64,000 bases of DNA from DAHUXN01 sp963729815 (GCA_963729815.1 CAVSPU010000001.1:310001-374000), one strand, 5' to 3'. Positions 6,917-15,933 are shown, counted from the stretch's first letter. Notes: generated by a model not told the origin, from the sequence alone. Program-made: numbers and translations.

Positions 6917-9781
6917 ATGATCTGTCCCCAGTGCCGGACAGAAAATGCCGATGAATCTTCCTCCTGCTCGAAGTGTGGATCGTCGTTCGATTTGCACATC
7001 TCCGGAAATCTTGATGCCGAAGCGGATGCTGACCAGACGCTCGATTCTCCGGCGCCCGTTTCGCGAACCTCGGCGGCCGGTCCATCGTCGAAAGAGGCCT
7101 CGCGCACGCCTATCTCGTCCTCTTCTGGGTCACGATCGCGTACAGGCGCGCGTTCTTCAGTAAGCATTTACGGGGTTCTCGAACCCGGTGATGAACTGGG
7201 AGAGCGATATCGAATCGAGGCGCTGCTCGGGCAAGGCGGAATGGGGCGGGTCTACAAGGCGTATGACAAAGAACTGGACCGCCCAATCGCACTGAAAGTC
7301 CTCCAGCCTCAACTGACAACCGACGCAAACGCCATGCAGCGGTTCAAGCAGGAATTACTGCTCGCCAGCCGCATCTCGCATAAGAACATCCTGCGCATCC
7401 ACGATCTGGGCGAAGCAGATGGCGTGAAGTTCATTTCCATGGCTTTCGTCGACGGAGAGGATTTGCATCATTTGCTCCGCGCACAGGGAAAGCTGCCGCT
7501 TGCCCGTGCCATCAACATTGCACAGCAACTTTGCGAAGCGCTCGATGCGGCGCATTCAGAGGGCGTGGTCCATCGCGATCTGAAACCGCAGAACGTCCTG
7601 ATGGGCAAAGATGACCACGCTTACATCTCGGATTTTGGCTTGGCGAAATCCCTCGAATCAAGCTCCTCTGGAATGACGCGCACAGGGCAATACCTTGGCA
7701 CGCCGAAGTACATGGCGCCGGAGCAAGTGGAAGCCAAGCCCGTGGACAACCGGACGGATTTATATGCGCTTGGCTTGATCCTGTTCGAGATGGTGACTGG
7801 CACGGAGCCGTTCAAGGGCGATTCGACACTGCAGATTATGTACCGGCGCGTGCAGGAAAAGCCGCCGAATCCGAAACAGCTTGACCCGGAACTGCCCGAC
7901 AACATCGCGCGCATAATTCTTCGTTGCCTCGACCGCGACCCCGACCGGCGATATCAAAGCGCCAAAGAGATCCTGGCCGATTTAGGAGCGGGCAGAGCAA
8001 CTCCGGCAGGACCAGGTCTGAGGATCGCGCTGCCGGAAATTGGCCGCCGCTGGTGGTACGTGGCGGCCGCAGTGGCCGTGGTCGTAGCGGGACTCTTTGC
8101 AGTTCCGTCTGTAAGGCATCTCCTGTTCAGGAGCCAACCCGAGACCTCGGGTACGGTGACTCCCGTGGGAGTTCCACCGCTATCGAGCGGCCGGTTCGTG
8201 GCCGTTTTGCCGCTGCAAACGTTGGGCGACCAATCGCAGCTAAGCTACCTGGCGCAGGGCATCGAGGAGGCGCTGTCGGCGAAGCTGTTCCAGTTGAAGG
8301 ACGTTCGCGTCACGTCGACGGACGCCGCCGGAAAAGCAGACCAGAAACAGAGCTTGCCAAAAATTGCTCGCGCGCTCGGCGCGAACTTGCTTGTTCAGGG
8401 AATGCTGCAGGGTTCCGGCGACAAGATTCGGATCATCGTAAATTTGGAAGATGTGGCTGACGGGAAGCGCCTCTGGAGCAAGGAATTCAACGGCGTCACG
8501 GGTGACCTCTTCACGCTGGAAGACCAGATTTACGATCAGTTGGTTTCCGCTTTGAATGTCAATCCAACGAATGAGGAAACGGCGCGCGCAGCTGTCCGCC
8601 CGACGGACAATATTGCTGCATACGACCTTTATTTGCGCGGACGCAACGCGTTGCGAAATTCACAAGACCCAAAGAGCATCCAACAAGGCCTTGATTATTT
8701 TGAGCAAGCGCTGAAACAGGATGCAAAATTCGCGCTCGCGTATACCGGGATCGCGGATGGCAGCCTGCGAATGTACCATATCAAGAAGGACAGTTTCTGG
8801 ACCCAAAAGGCGCTCGCGGCAGCTCAGCAGGCGGACCAATTAAACGATAATCTAATGGAAGTGCATATGGCGCTGGGTAACGTCTACAGCGCGACGGGGA
8901 AATATGTCGAGGCCATCACGGAACTGAGACGCGCGTTGGCGTTAGGGCCGAACTCAGAGGAAGCTTACCGCTCGCTTGGTGATGCGTATATGCGTAGTGG
9001 GGACAGCGCGAAAGCGATTGAGGCGTATCAGAAGACGATCCAACTCGATCCGTATTACTGGTTTAATCAAAATATTCTTGGAAACGCGTACTTCCGGCTG
9101 GGTGACTATCAGAAGGCACTCGATGCTTATCGGCAAGTCACCCAAATGGACCCGGACAACGCCACGGGCTATGACATGAGCGGAATGGTATTCGCGCAGG
9201 AGGGGAAATATGCGCAGTCCATCCCCGCTTTTCAGAAGGCAATCGAACTGAACCCCGACTGGACGGCGTACACAAATTTGGGAACCGCGTATTTCCTTCT
9301 CAAGCAGTATGGGCAGGCCGCCGACATGTTCGCCAAGGCCGTGCAATTCGATCCCAATAACGAACTGAACATGGGAAACCTTGCGGATGCATATCGTCTA
9401 TCAGGACAACTGGATAAGGCACAATCAACCTACCAGCATGCGATCTCGCTTGCCTATAAGCAGTTGCAAACCAATCCGCAGGATGCCGATGTGATGGATC
9501 ACATCGCACAATATTACGCCAAGACTGGCAATGGGCAACAAGCGGATAATTTCATCCGGCGCGCTCGCGCGATTCAGCCAAATGCCGTTGACCACATCTA
9601 CGACCAGGCTCAGATAAACGCGATCCTGGGACGCACAGACGAGGCCTTGAAATTACTCGGAGAGGCATTGCGGAAACACTATCCCGCGGATTTTGCTATG
9701 GCTGATCCGGACATGGCAAACCTGCGAAAGAACCCGCAATTCGCCAAGCTCTTGAAGCAATACACCAGTGAAAAACCCTGA
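6917..9781 (+). CDS. Zinc-ribbon / Ser-Thr protein kinase / TolB-like / TPR transmembrane protein
   Basis: 954 residues. An N-terminal C4 zinc ribbon (Cys3, Cys6, Cys17, Cys20) and a Ser-rich linker lead to a complete PknB-type kinase (about 98-355): GQGGMG (105-110), ALKV Lys127, HRDLKPQN (219-226), DFG (239-241), APE (267-269). One transmembrane helix (379-398) follows. Outside it is a domain resembling the TolB N-terminal fold found in adenylate-cyclase/TPR proteins (FVAVLPLQTLGDQ to about 545), then roughly ten TPR repeats. AGGAGAGAGAGCAGG lies upstream of the ATG. The layout suggests an envelope sensor: extracytoplasmic scaffold, cytoplasmic kinase. Substrates are unknown. Confidence 0.93.
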   Translation: MICPQCRTENADESSSCSKCGSSFDLHISGNLDAEADADQTLDSPAPVSRTSAAGPSSKEASRTPISSSSGSRSRTGARSSVSIYGVLEPGDELGERYRIEALLGQGGMGRVYKAYDKELDRPIALKVLQPQLTTDANAMQRFKQELLLASRISHKNILRIHDLGEADGVKFISMAFVDGEDLHHLLRAQGKLPLARAINIAQQLCEALDAAHSEGVVHRDLKPQNVLMGKDDHAYISDFGLAKSLESSSSGMTRTGQYLGTPKYMAPEQVEAKPVDNRTDLYALGLILFEMVTGTEPFKGDSTLQIMYRRVQEKPPNPKQLDPELPDNIARIILRCLDRDPDRRYQSAKEILADLGAGRATPAGPGLRIALPEIGRRWWYVAAAVAVVVAGLFAVPSVRHLLFRSQPETSGTVTPVGVPPLSSGRFVAVLPLQTLGDQSQLSYLAQGIEEALSAKLFQLKDVRVTSTDAAGKADQKQSLPKIARALGANLLVQGMLQGSGDKIRIIVNLEDVADGKRLWSKEFNGVTGDLFTLEDQIYDQLVSALNVNPTNEETARAAVRPTDNIAAYDLYLRGRNALRNSQDPKSIQQGLDYFEQALKQDAKFALAYTGIADGSLRMYHIKKDSFWTQKALAAAQQADQLNDNLMEVHMALGNVYSATGKYVEAITELRRALALGPNSEEAYRSLGDAYMRSGDSAKAIEAYQKTIQLDPYYWFNQNILGNAYFRLGDYQKALDAYRQVTQMDPDNATGYDMSGMVFAQEGKYAQSIPAFQKAIELNPDWTAYTNLGTAYFLLKQYGQAADMFAKAVQFDPNNELNMGNLADAYRLSGQLDKAQSTYQHAISLAYKQLQTNPQDADVMDHIAQYYAKTGNGQQADNFIRRARAIQPNAVDHIYDQAQINAILGRTDEALKLLGEALRKHYPADFAMADPDMANLRKNPQFAKLLKQYTSEKP

Positions 9782-9790
9782 AGCGACGCC

Positions 9791-10411
9791 CTAGCTCAGC
9801 AGCCTCTTGCGCAGGCTCCAGAAGGGAAGTAGCCCGCTCGCAAGGAGAACCAAGGTCCCAGGCTCCGGCGTCGTGGACACATTGACCGTGAGGTCTTCCC
9901 CAGCCCAATCGAGCGCCGTGTTGGTCCCGCCTGGATTGGTAAACTGGAGAGCAAACGTCTCACCAGGAAGAATTCCGCCACACTTGTCATCGGCGTCGTT
10001 GTCGCCATCCGGAGTGCAAGAAACCAGTGGACCTAAATTCTCGAGAAGAACTTGGTATTCATTGTCACCAGCAATAGAGGATTTTATCTGTGTAACTTTG
10101 CATGTATTGAAAAATGCATCGATCGTGCAGTTGAAGAGACTTGGCGTAACACTCAATCCGGTAAACAGATCGAGGTCAAGACTGGAAAGAGTCACGTTAC
10201 TCGAGCTGTTCTCGAACAATAGATTGACGGTCTTTCCGGCTGGCACGTCCGGCATCGTGAATGAGAATGTGGAGGACGTAATCAGTGTGCAGGAAGACGG
10301 CGAACAAGGAGGGTCCTTGATCCCGAAATTCACGTCCGCGGGATTGGCCACCGCGAGGCCAGCAGAAAACAAAACCGCAACGCCAACCATCAAGAAGCGC
10401 GAGACTCTCAT
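9791..10411 (-). CDS. PEP-CTERM sorting-signal protein
   Basis: 206 residues from ATG 10411; the frame extends to 10471 but the signal peptide (MRVSRFLMVGVAVLFSAGLAVAN) starts here, after GGGAGAGAAGG. The C-terminus is a textbook PEP-CTERM tag: PEP in TTPEPGTLVLLASG, a hydrophobic helix, then LRKRLL. The exported protein would be recognised by an exosortase (EpsH family), often linked to exopolysaccharide and floc formation. The central part has paired cysteines (PPCSPSSCT, FNCTIDAFFNTC, VSCTPDGDNDADDKCGG) and an Asp-rich stretch that might bind calcium. No exosortase gene lies in this window. Confidence 0.88.
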   Translation of the reverse strand: MRVSRFLMVGVAVLFSAGLAVANPADVNFGIKDPPCSPSSCTLITSSTFSFTMPDVPAGKTVNLLFENSSSNVTLSSLDLDLFTGLSVTPSLFNCTIDAFFNTCKVTQIKSSIAGDNEYQVLLENLGPLVSCTPDGDNDADDKCGGILPGETFALQFTNPGGTNTALDWAGEDLTVNVSTTPEPGTLVLLASGLLPFWSLRKRLLS

Positions 10412-10678
10412 GACCTTCTCTCCCTTAACTAAAGACAGACCCTCATCTGTAAGGTCTCCCAGAGCAAGCATTTGGCCAAAGAGAGCCGTAGTTCTAATAG
10501 CTGTAACTGCTTATGATACAGGTACTTAGGGTGCCGTGCCAAATGGACTCCCTTACTCTAAGGCCAATTGCGCAAAGCTTTTCGTCTTTTCTGCAAGGGC
10601 CGCTGCACGGGAAGACATGGCGAATTTCCCCGGCTCTGATAGACTCCCCGTGAATTCGACCAATGGAGTGGCATTAAG

Positions 10679-10972
10679 GTGACACAAAGCAGGCTGGCAA
10701 GGTTGTTTTACGTCTCGGGAGCAGTCCAGGGTGTGGGTTTCCGCTACTTTGCTCAACGGGCGTCGGTGCGTTTTGGACTAACCGGATATGTGAGGAATCT
10801 GCGGGATGGACGCGTCGAAGTATATGCAATGGGAACGGAATCGCAGCTTTCCATGCTGCGGCAAGAACTCCGACGCGGGCCGCGCGCGGCATCGGTAGCC
10901 GAAGTGATGGAAGAGGAAGCCGAAGTTGAAGAAAAGCACACGCATGAGTTTTCGATTGAACAAGACATATAG
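10679..10972 (+). CDS. acyP: Acylphosphatase
   Basis: 97 residues beginning at GTG 10679, matching the start of the acylphosphatase fold. The signature VQGVGFRYFAQRAS contains the phosphate-binding loop and catalytic Arg; the second motif GYVRNLRDGRVEVYAMG contains the catalytic Asn. The enzyme hydrolyses acyl-phosphate bonds such as 1,3-bisphosphoglycerate or carbamoyl phosphate. The C-terminal tail is unusually acidic (EVMEEEAEVEEKH) but length is within the family norm. apt begins 18 bases downstream, so the two are probably co-transcribed. Confidence 0.95.
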   Translation: MTQSRLARLFYVSGAVQGVGFRYFAQRASVRFGLTGYVRNLRDGRVEVYAMGTESQLSMLRQELRRGPRAASVAEVMEEEAEVEEKHTHEFSIEQDI

Positions 10973-10990
10973 TGAAAGGGAAACGACTGA

Positions 10991-11512
10991 ATGAATGATC
11001 TAAAGAAGCTAATTCGCGAAGTGCCCGATTATCCAAAGCCAGGAATCCTCTTTTACGATCTGACGACTCTTTTGCAGGATAAGAAGGGCTTTCATGAGTT
11101 GATCGAAAGGCTTTGCAATCAGTTCGCGGGCAAACATATTGACGTTGTCGCGGGAATCGAAGCGCGCGGATTTATTTTTGCGCCTGCGCTTGCCTACCGG
11201 CTGGGTGCGGGATTTGTGCCGGTTCGAAAGCCGAATAAGCTTCCGTGGAAAACCGCTCAGGTAACATATCAACTCGAATATGGAACGGACAAACTGGAAA
11301 TTCACGAGGATGCCGTGAAGCGCGGAGAGCGCGTGCTCGTTTGCGATGACTTGCTCGCAACCGGCGGCACGGCTGCGGCGGCGATTCAACTGGTGCGGCA
11401 ATTGGGCGGCGAAATTGCGGGCGCGACATTTGCCGTGGAGCTGAGTTTCCTGAAGGGGCGGGAAAAACTCAAGGGGACGGAAGTCTTTTCGCTGATTCAA
11501 TACGACAGTTAA
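10991..11512 (+). CDS. apt: Adenine phosphoribosyltransferase
   Basis: 173 residues, normal length. It salvages adenine to AMP using PRPP. Diagnostic segments are the N-terminal IREVPDYPKPGILFYDLTTLL, the VAGIEARGFIFAPALAYRLGAGFVPVRKPNKLP flexible-loop region, and the PRPP loop VLVCDDLLATGGTA. GAAAGGGAAACG lies upstream of ATG 10991. Its TAA and the TAA of the convergent rlmB gene share the palindrome TTAA, so the two genes overlap by four bases with no room for a separate terminator. Confidence 0.97.
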   Translation: MNDLKKLIREVPDYPKPGILFYDLTTLLQDKKGFHELIERLCNQFAGKHIDVVAGIEARGFIFAPALAYRLGAGFVPVRKPNKLPWKTAQVTYQLEYGTDKLEIHEDAVKRGERVLVCDDLLATGGTAAAAIQLVRQLGGEIAGATFAVELSFLKGREKLKGTEVFSLIQYDS

Positions 11513-12270
11513 TCTTTTCGTGAGGCTTGTTTGCGCTGGCGCACGGCCTCAAAGAGAACGACACCGGCAGCGACGGAAACATTGAGCGAGCGAACTGGCC
11601 CCGTCGTCGGGATCGAAACGAGAAAATCGCAGCGCTTGCGGACAAGGTCGTGCAAGCCCGTGCCTTCGCTGCCCATGACAATCGCGATGCGGCCCTTATA
11701 ATCCACTTCCGTATAATTTTTCTCTGCGTGCTCGTCAAGCCCGACGAGCCAAAAGCCAGCTTCCTTGATCTGCTCGATGGCGCGAGCCAGATTCTTGACC
11801 CGCGCGACAGGAAGGTGCGCGAGCGCCCCGGCGGAGACGCGTTCCACAGTTTCCGTGAGTCCGGCAGCGCGGCGCTCCGGAATTACAACGCCTGTCGCGC
11901 CGGCAGCCAAAGCAGTTCGGACAATTGCCCCGACATTGTGCGGATCTTCAATACTATCGAGGAGGACGAGTAATTCTTCTCGGGCATTCCCGGTCGCGTC
12001 CGTTTTGCCTCCACCGGCTAGGAGGTCCTCGATTTCGAGCGCGCGGCGCGAAGCGGCAAACGCTACGACGCCCTGATGATGCTCCCCGCCGGCCGCACGG
12101 TCGAGTTGGACGCGATCCTCGAAGCGCACCGGCACGCCGTTCGCCCGAGCCTGATCGAGGATTTTCTGAATGCGGCTGCCACGCTGGCCACGCGCAATCA
12201 AGATGCGGTCCAGCGGCCGCGAAGCAGCGAGCGCTTCTTCAACAGCGTGAATTCCTGCCAAAAGATTCAT
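11509..12270 (-). CDS. rlmB: 23S rRNA (guanosine-2'-O)-methyltransferase, TrmH/RlmB family
   Basis: 253 residues of the SPOUT superfamily. An N-terminal substrate-binding domain (LLAGIHAVEEALAASRPLDRILIA) is followed by the methyltransferase motifs: DSIEDPHNVGAIVRTALAAGATGVVI, IVMGSEGTGL, and the knot sequence VSIPTTGPVRSLNVSVAAGVVLFE. RlmB methylates G2251 of 23S rRNA; TrmH-family paralogues modify other sites, so the precise target is inferred. It is the last gene of the reverse-strand group headed by the isoprenoid genes and converges on apt. Confidence 0.92.
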   Translation of the reverse strand: MNLLAGIHAVEEALAASRPLDRILIARGQRGSRIQKILDQARANGVPVRFEDRVQLDRAAGGEHHQGVVAFAASRRALEIEDLLAGGGKTDATGNAREELLVLLDSIEDPHNVGAIVRTALAAGATGVVIPERRAAGLTETVERVSAGALAHLPVARVKNLARAIEQIKEAGFWLVGLDEHAEKNYTEVDYKGRIAIVMGSEGTGLHDLVRKRCDFLVSIPTTGPVRSLNVSVAAGVVLFEAVRQRKQASRKD

Positions 12271-12328
12271 CTCATCGCCATTTTCATAAATTAACGAGGA
12301 AGCTTGAATTGGCTTCTCATCTTATTTG

Positions 12329-12943
12329 TTAGTCGAGCGCGGCGCAAAATTCGATGATGCGCTGGCGCGTTCCTTTGACCGGCACTGCAAAACTGAGATT
12401 GGCTGCGTGATCGATAAGCAAGATGACGCGGTCGAGGCCGCCTTCCCCGGCGCGTCCAGCAAGCGCGAGTCGAATGGGATGAAACAACTCCCGGCCGCGA
12501 AAGCCAAGAGACGCTTTCAGAGTTTCGATGATTTCATGATACCGCTGAGAATCAATCCCGGCGCCCTCGGATGCGGGCTGAGACAGAACACGATGGGCGA
12601 GCTCGCGAATGACCTCGCGAGCGCCTTCGCGCGCCATCACGGTCTGATGATCCACATCATCGAGCAGCGCGCGCGCGTCGTAGAAGAAAATCAGGGACAG
12701 GAGATCCTGCAAAGCGGCGCGCGCGCCACCGGAGGAAGCGGGATTGGCCGCAGCTTGCGGCCCGAGGAGCGCAGCGGCGGCGCAGAGCCAAGTCTCTATG
12801 CCGGGAGTGACGTCAGCGGTCAACCAGCCCCGGTCGCGCAGGATCGCTTCGACGTCCGTTGCCGAAAATGGATTGGCGGGTGCGAGGCCTTGTTCGGATG
12901 CGGATTCTATTTTCATTGTTGGATTCATCCGCAAGGATTGCAT
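12329..12943 (-). CDS. Orphan GltX anticodon-binding-domain-like protein
   Basis: About 204 residues from ATG 12943, the first start after the ispF stop; the frame extends to 13027, and ATG 12928 is an alternative. The C-terminal half reads like the end of glutamyl-tRNA synthetase: helices followed by LKASLGFRGRELFHPIRLALAGRAGEGGLDRVILLID, the last anticodon-binding subdomain. No HIGH or KMSKS motif and no Rossmann domain are present, so it cannot aminoacylate. It may bind tRNA or be a structural relic. It is immediately downstream of the isoprenoid genes, and rlmB follows 58 bases later. Confidence 0.75.
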   Translation of the reverse strand: MQSLRMNPTMKIESASEQGLAPANPFSATDVEAILRDRGWLTADVTPGIETWLCAAAALLGPQAAANPASSGGARAALQDLLSLIFFYDARALLDDVDHQTVMAREGAREVIRELAHRVLSQPASEGAGIDSQRYHEIIETLKASLGFRGRELFHPIRLALAGRAGEGGLDRVILLIDHAANLSFAVPVKGTRQRIIEFCAALD

Positions 12944-12974
12944 AGTACGGTGGCTGGATAACACGGGAAGCGCA

Positions 12975-13886
12975 TCAACGCTCGATCGTTGCGATGGCAT
13001 GCGCGGCGATTGCTTCGCCGCGGCCAATTTCGCCGAGCCCTTCGTTGGTTTTCGCCTTCAAGTTGATCTGGTCAGGAGCGATATCCAGCGATTTTGCAAG
13101 CGCTTCGCGCATAGCGGGAAAATAGGGGCCAAGCTTCGGTCGTTCGGCAACGACCACAGCGTCGATGTGGCGAACTCGCCAGTTTTTCCTTTCGAGAAAT
13201 TGCCGGACCTGGCGGAGAAACACCAGGCTCGAAACGCCCCGCCACTTCGGATCAGAATCCGGGAAATGCGTGCCAATGTCGCCCATGCAGGCAGCGCCGA
13301 GCAGCGCGTCGCAGACAGCGTGAGCGAGTACGTCGCCATCCGAATGCCCGAGCGTTCCTTTCTCAAACGGGACGTCGATGCCCCCGATCATCAACTTGCG
13401 GTTTTCGACCAAGCGATGCAGGTCATAACCGATGCCGGAGAAGGATGCGCGTTGTTTTTCGCCAGCCGCAACGCGAGCGCCGCGAGACAACTTGGCTGGT
13501 GATTCAGCGGCAAATCCGGCTCTTGCCAGGCCTTTGCGAAGCTTTGCGTTCGTTGCAAGAATGGCGGCCAGGAGATGCACTGGGATGACTTGCTCGGATC
13601 CCGATTTTTTTGCAATCTCGGCCGCAGCGATTAACGCGCGCTTCGCTTTCGCATCGAGAGGAACGTCACCGGCCATCTGGCTGGCCTCGCGCAGACTTTC
13701 AGGCGACAAATAGGCCAGCTTTATTGGTGACTTGGCCCAGTTCACGCCTCGAAAAAGACCGGGGCTTTCCTTACGAATCCCCGATAGGAAATGTAACGTG
13801 CCAATGGTTTTCGATTTCTCAGCGAGCGCGGCCAATCGTGCCATGAAAATGCAGCGGCGCGCCTCTTCGTTGAATTTCTCAAACAT
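12975..13886 (-). CDS. ispF: Clp_N domain fused to 2-C-methyl-D-erythritol 2,4-cyclodiphosphate synthase
   Basis: 303 residues from ATG 13886, one base after the ispD stop. Residues 1-125 form a Clp N-terminal double repeat: MFEKFNEEARRCIFMARLAALAEKS, then AKRALIAAAEIAKKSGSEQVIPVHLLAAIL. A linker leads to a complete IspF (149-303): zinc ligands Asp155, His157 (GYDLHR) and His189, the GHSDGD loop, GDIGTHFPD, and KTNEGLG in the cytidine site. IspF cyclises CDP-ME-2-phosphate to MEcPP in the MEP pathway. Normal IspF is about 160 residues, so the N-terminal half is an extra module. The frame is continuous; no stop or frameshift separates the domains. Confidence 0.92.
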   Translation of the reverse strand: MFEKFNEEARRCIFMARLAALAEKSKTIGTLHFLSGIRKESPGLFRGVNWAKSPIKLAYLSPESLREASQMAGDVPLDAKAKRALIAAAEIAKKSGSEQVIPVHLLAAILATNAKLRKGLARAGFAAESPAKLSRGARVAAGEKQRASFSGIGYDLHRLVENRKLMIGGIDVPFEKGTLGHSDGDVLAHAVCDALLGAACMGDIGTHFPDSDPKWRGVSSLVFLRQVRQFLERKNWRVRHIDAVVVAERPKLGPYFPAMREALAKSLDIAPDQINLKAKTNEGLGEIGRGEAIAAHAIATIER

Positions 13887-13887
13887 A

Positions 13888-14604
13888 TTATTTTTTGCGG
13901 CGCTCCTGGTTGAGGTAGAAGCGGGCCAGCTCCATATCCGCGGGGCGAGTGATTTTGATGTTTCGCTCGGAGCCCAGGACCACGTACACATCGCGGCCGA
14001 GGCGCTCGACAAGGGCCGCTTCGTCCGAGGCCGTATATCCGTCCTGCTCGGCCCGCACGAAGGCTTCCTTCAAGATAGTCACCTGGAACCCCTGGGGCGT
14101 CTGCGCCAGCACAATTTTCTCGCGCGGAATTGTCGCCGAAATGAGCGCGATGTCTTCCGGGAGCGCCGAGCGCCTTACTTCCTTGACTGTGTCTATGGCC
14201 GGAACACCAAGGATGGCCGCACCGCGCGCACGGGTTTCGGCAATAACGCGCTCCACTTGCTCCCGCGTGACGAATGGGCGTACGGCATCGTGAACTAATA
14301 CGAGTTCCGTGTCTGGAGAGATTCGAGCCAAAGCATTGCCAACCGACTCCTGCCGCGTTTCCCCTCCTTTGACCACGTGGACCGGGCGGCCCAGATTCTC
14401 CTTGGCCAGGCGCTGCTCGACCGCTTCGACTTCCTCGGGGCGCGTAGCAATCAAGAATTCCGTGATCGCATCACATTCTGCAAGGCGCCGAATCGTATAG
14501 AGAAGAAGCGGTACGCCATCAAGCTCGAGGAATTGCTTGGGGACTTCGGCGCCCATGCGGGTGCCGAGTCCGGCGGCGGGAAGTATGGCTGCGATTCGGC
14601 TCAT
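13888..14604 (-). CDS. ispD: 2-C-methyl-D-erythritol 4-phosphate cytidylyltransferase
   Basis: 238 residues. It transfers CMP to MEP in the MEP isoprenoid pathway. The nucleotide-binding start AAILPAAGLGTRMGAEVPKQFLELDGVPLLLYTI is intact, with later motifs VVKGGETRQESVGNAL, VLVHDAVRPFV and TQTPQGF-like LAQTPQGFQ. The stop is one base before the Clp_N-IspF start, consistent with translational coupling; ispD-ispF adjacency or fusion is common. ispE lies 9 kb upstream on the same strand. Confidence 0.97.
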   Translation of the reverse strand: MSRIAAILPAAGLGTRMGAEVPKQFLELDGVPLLLYTIRRLAECDAITEFLIATRPEEVEAVEQRLAKENLGRPVHVVKGGETRQESVGNALARISPDTELVLVHDAVRPFVTREQVERVIAETRARGAAILGVPAIDTVKEVRRSALPEDIALISATIPREKIVLAQTPQGFQVTILKEAFVRAEQDGYTASDEAALVERLGRDVYVVLGSERNIKITRPADMELARFYLNQERRKK

Positions 14605-14688
14605 AAAGGGTGTCGTAGTCTATCGCATTCGAGACGGCAGATAAATATGCCTCGCGGCAAAGCGCACTCCTGCTTCGCGGATTTCCGG

Positions 14689-15933
14689 CTAGCTGTGGCC
14701 CGTCTCCGGCGCAAGCGAGCGAGGCGGCCGATCGCCAGGCGCGGCAGGCTCCGGCGGGCGGCTTTCCGGCGGAGGCGTGCGGAGAATGGCCGGGTCCATC
14801 GGCGTCACGGGGCGGTTGGGAGACTGCTCCCCACGTTCATCGTAGCGGCCGAAGATCATTTTCCCTGCTGTGGTTTGATGTACCGACGTGACGGAAATAT
14901 CGATCGTCTTGTTGATCATCTTGCGCGCTCCGTCTACGACGACCATTGTGCCGTCATCGAGGTAAGCGACGCCCTGGTTGTATTCTTTGCCTTCGCGAAG
15001 GATAAAGACGCGCATGATTTCACCGGGCAGGACCACGGGCTTCAGCGCATTGGCGAGCTGGTTGACATTGAGAATTTCGATGCCTTGGAGAGTGGCGACC
15101 TTGTTCAGATTGAAATCATTGGTGATGATCTTGGCGTCGTAGCGTTTGGCGAGCTCGATCAGCTTCAAATCGACTTCGGCGATGTTTGCGAAATCATCTT
15201 CGGCAATCTGGACATCCAGATGCGGCATCTTCTGAACCCGCTGGAGAACTTCCAGCCCGCGCCGGCCGCGCTGGCGCCGCAGGGGGTCGGCTGAGTCAGC
15301 AACCATTTGCAGTTCGTGCAAGACAAATTGAGGAATGATAATTGTGCCGTCGATGAAATGCGCTTCGGCGATGTCCGCAACGCGGCCATCGATGATCACG
15401 CTGGTATCGAGAATTTTGTAGACTTGGCGGGTGCCCCGCTCCGTGCCGAAAAGGCCTCCCAGCGCCTGAAGATTGAGCATATCGCCTTTGTTGGCGCCCA
15501 CGATCAATCCGATATAAGCCATCACCAGAAAAACCGCGAGACTGATGAATGAGCGCGTGCTCTCCGGCATCGAAGTGTGCGCCAGCACAAGTGTGGTCAG
15601 ATACGCGCCGAGTATTCCGAGAATCGAGCCAATCACGGCGCCGATCAGACGTCGCAGGCTCGCTCGCCGGAGGCGAAGTTCAAAGAAAATCACGGCGATT
15701 GCAAACGCCAAACCTACGATTGAGCCAAAAAGGGACGAGAGGCTGAATGGCCGAAAATGGTATCCGGCAGCGACGCAAACCACGGTAAAGATAAGCCGAA
15801 TCGCGAGCATGTCCCAAAAGCTTCCCACCCGACCCACTTCAGACTTGGACAGCAAAACGGATTTCGCGGCAGAACTTTCCGAATTGACAGACTGCGAGGG
15901 GAGCTTGGAAAAATTAGAAGTGCGGTTCATCAT
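14689..15933 (-). CDS. YacL-family PIN-TRAM membrane protein
   Basis: 414 residues. The N-terminal part has four membrane helices between about residues 43 and 145. A PIN-like nuclease domain follows with conserved acidic residues (KILDTSVIIDGRVADI, QFVLHELQ, AKIITNDFNLN). A TRAM domain comes next (VLPGEIMRVFILREGKEYNQGVAYLDDGTMVVVDGARKMINKTIDISVTSVHQTTAGKMIF), then a Pro-rich disordered tail. The order matches the YacL/YlqF-neighbour family, often next to ispD and ispF in Gram-positive and other genomes. RNA binding or cleavage is likely from the domains but unproven. Confidence 0.9.
   Translation of the reverse strand: MMNRTSNFSKLPSQSVNSESSAAKSVLLSKSEVGRVGSFWDMLAIRLIFTVVCVAAGYHFRPFSLSSLFGSIVGLAFAIAVIFFELRLRRASLRRLIGAVIGSILGILGAYLTTLVLAHTSMPESTRSFISLAVFLVMAYIGLIVGANKGDMLNLQALGGLFGTERGTRQVYKILDTSVIIDGRVADIAEAHFIDGTIIIPQFVLHELQMVADSADPLRRQRGRRGLEVLQRVQKMPHLDVQIAEDDFANIAEVDLKLIELAKRYDAKIITNDFNLNKVATLQGIEILNVNQLANALKPVVLPGEIMRVFILREGKEYNQGVAYLDDGTMVVVDGARKMINKTIDISVTSVHQTTAGKMIFGRYDERGEQSPNRPVTPMDPAILRTPPPESRPPEPAAPGDRPPRSLAPETGHS

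Noticed and set aside
10480..10560. TGGCAC motif resembling a sigma54 -24 box upstream of the PEP-CTERM gene
   Set aside because: The matching TTGC -12 element at the required spacing is missing.
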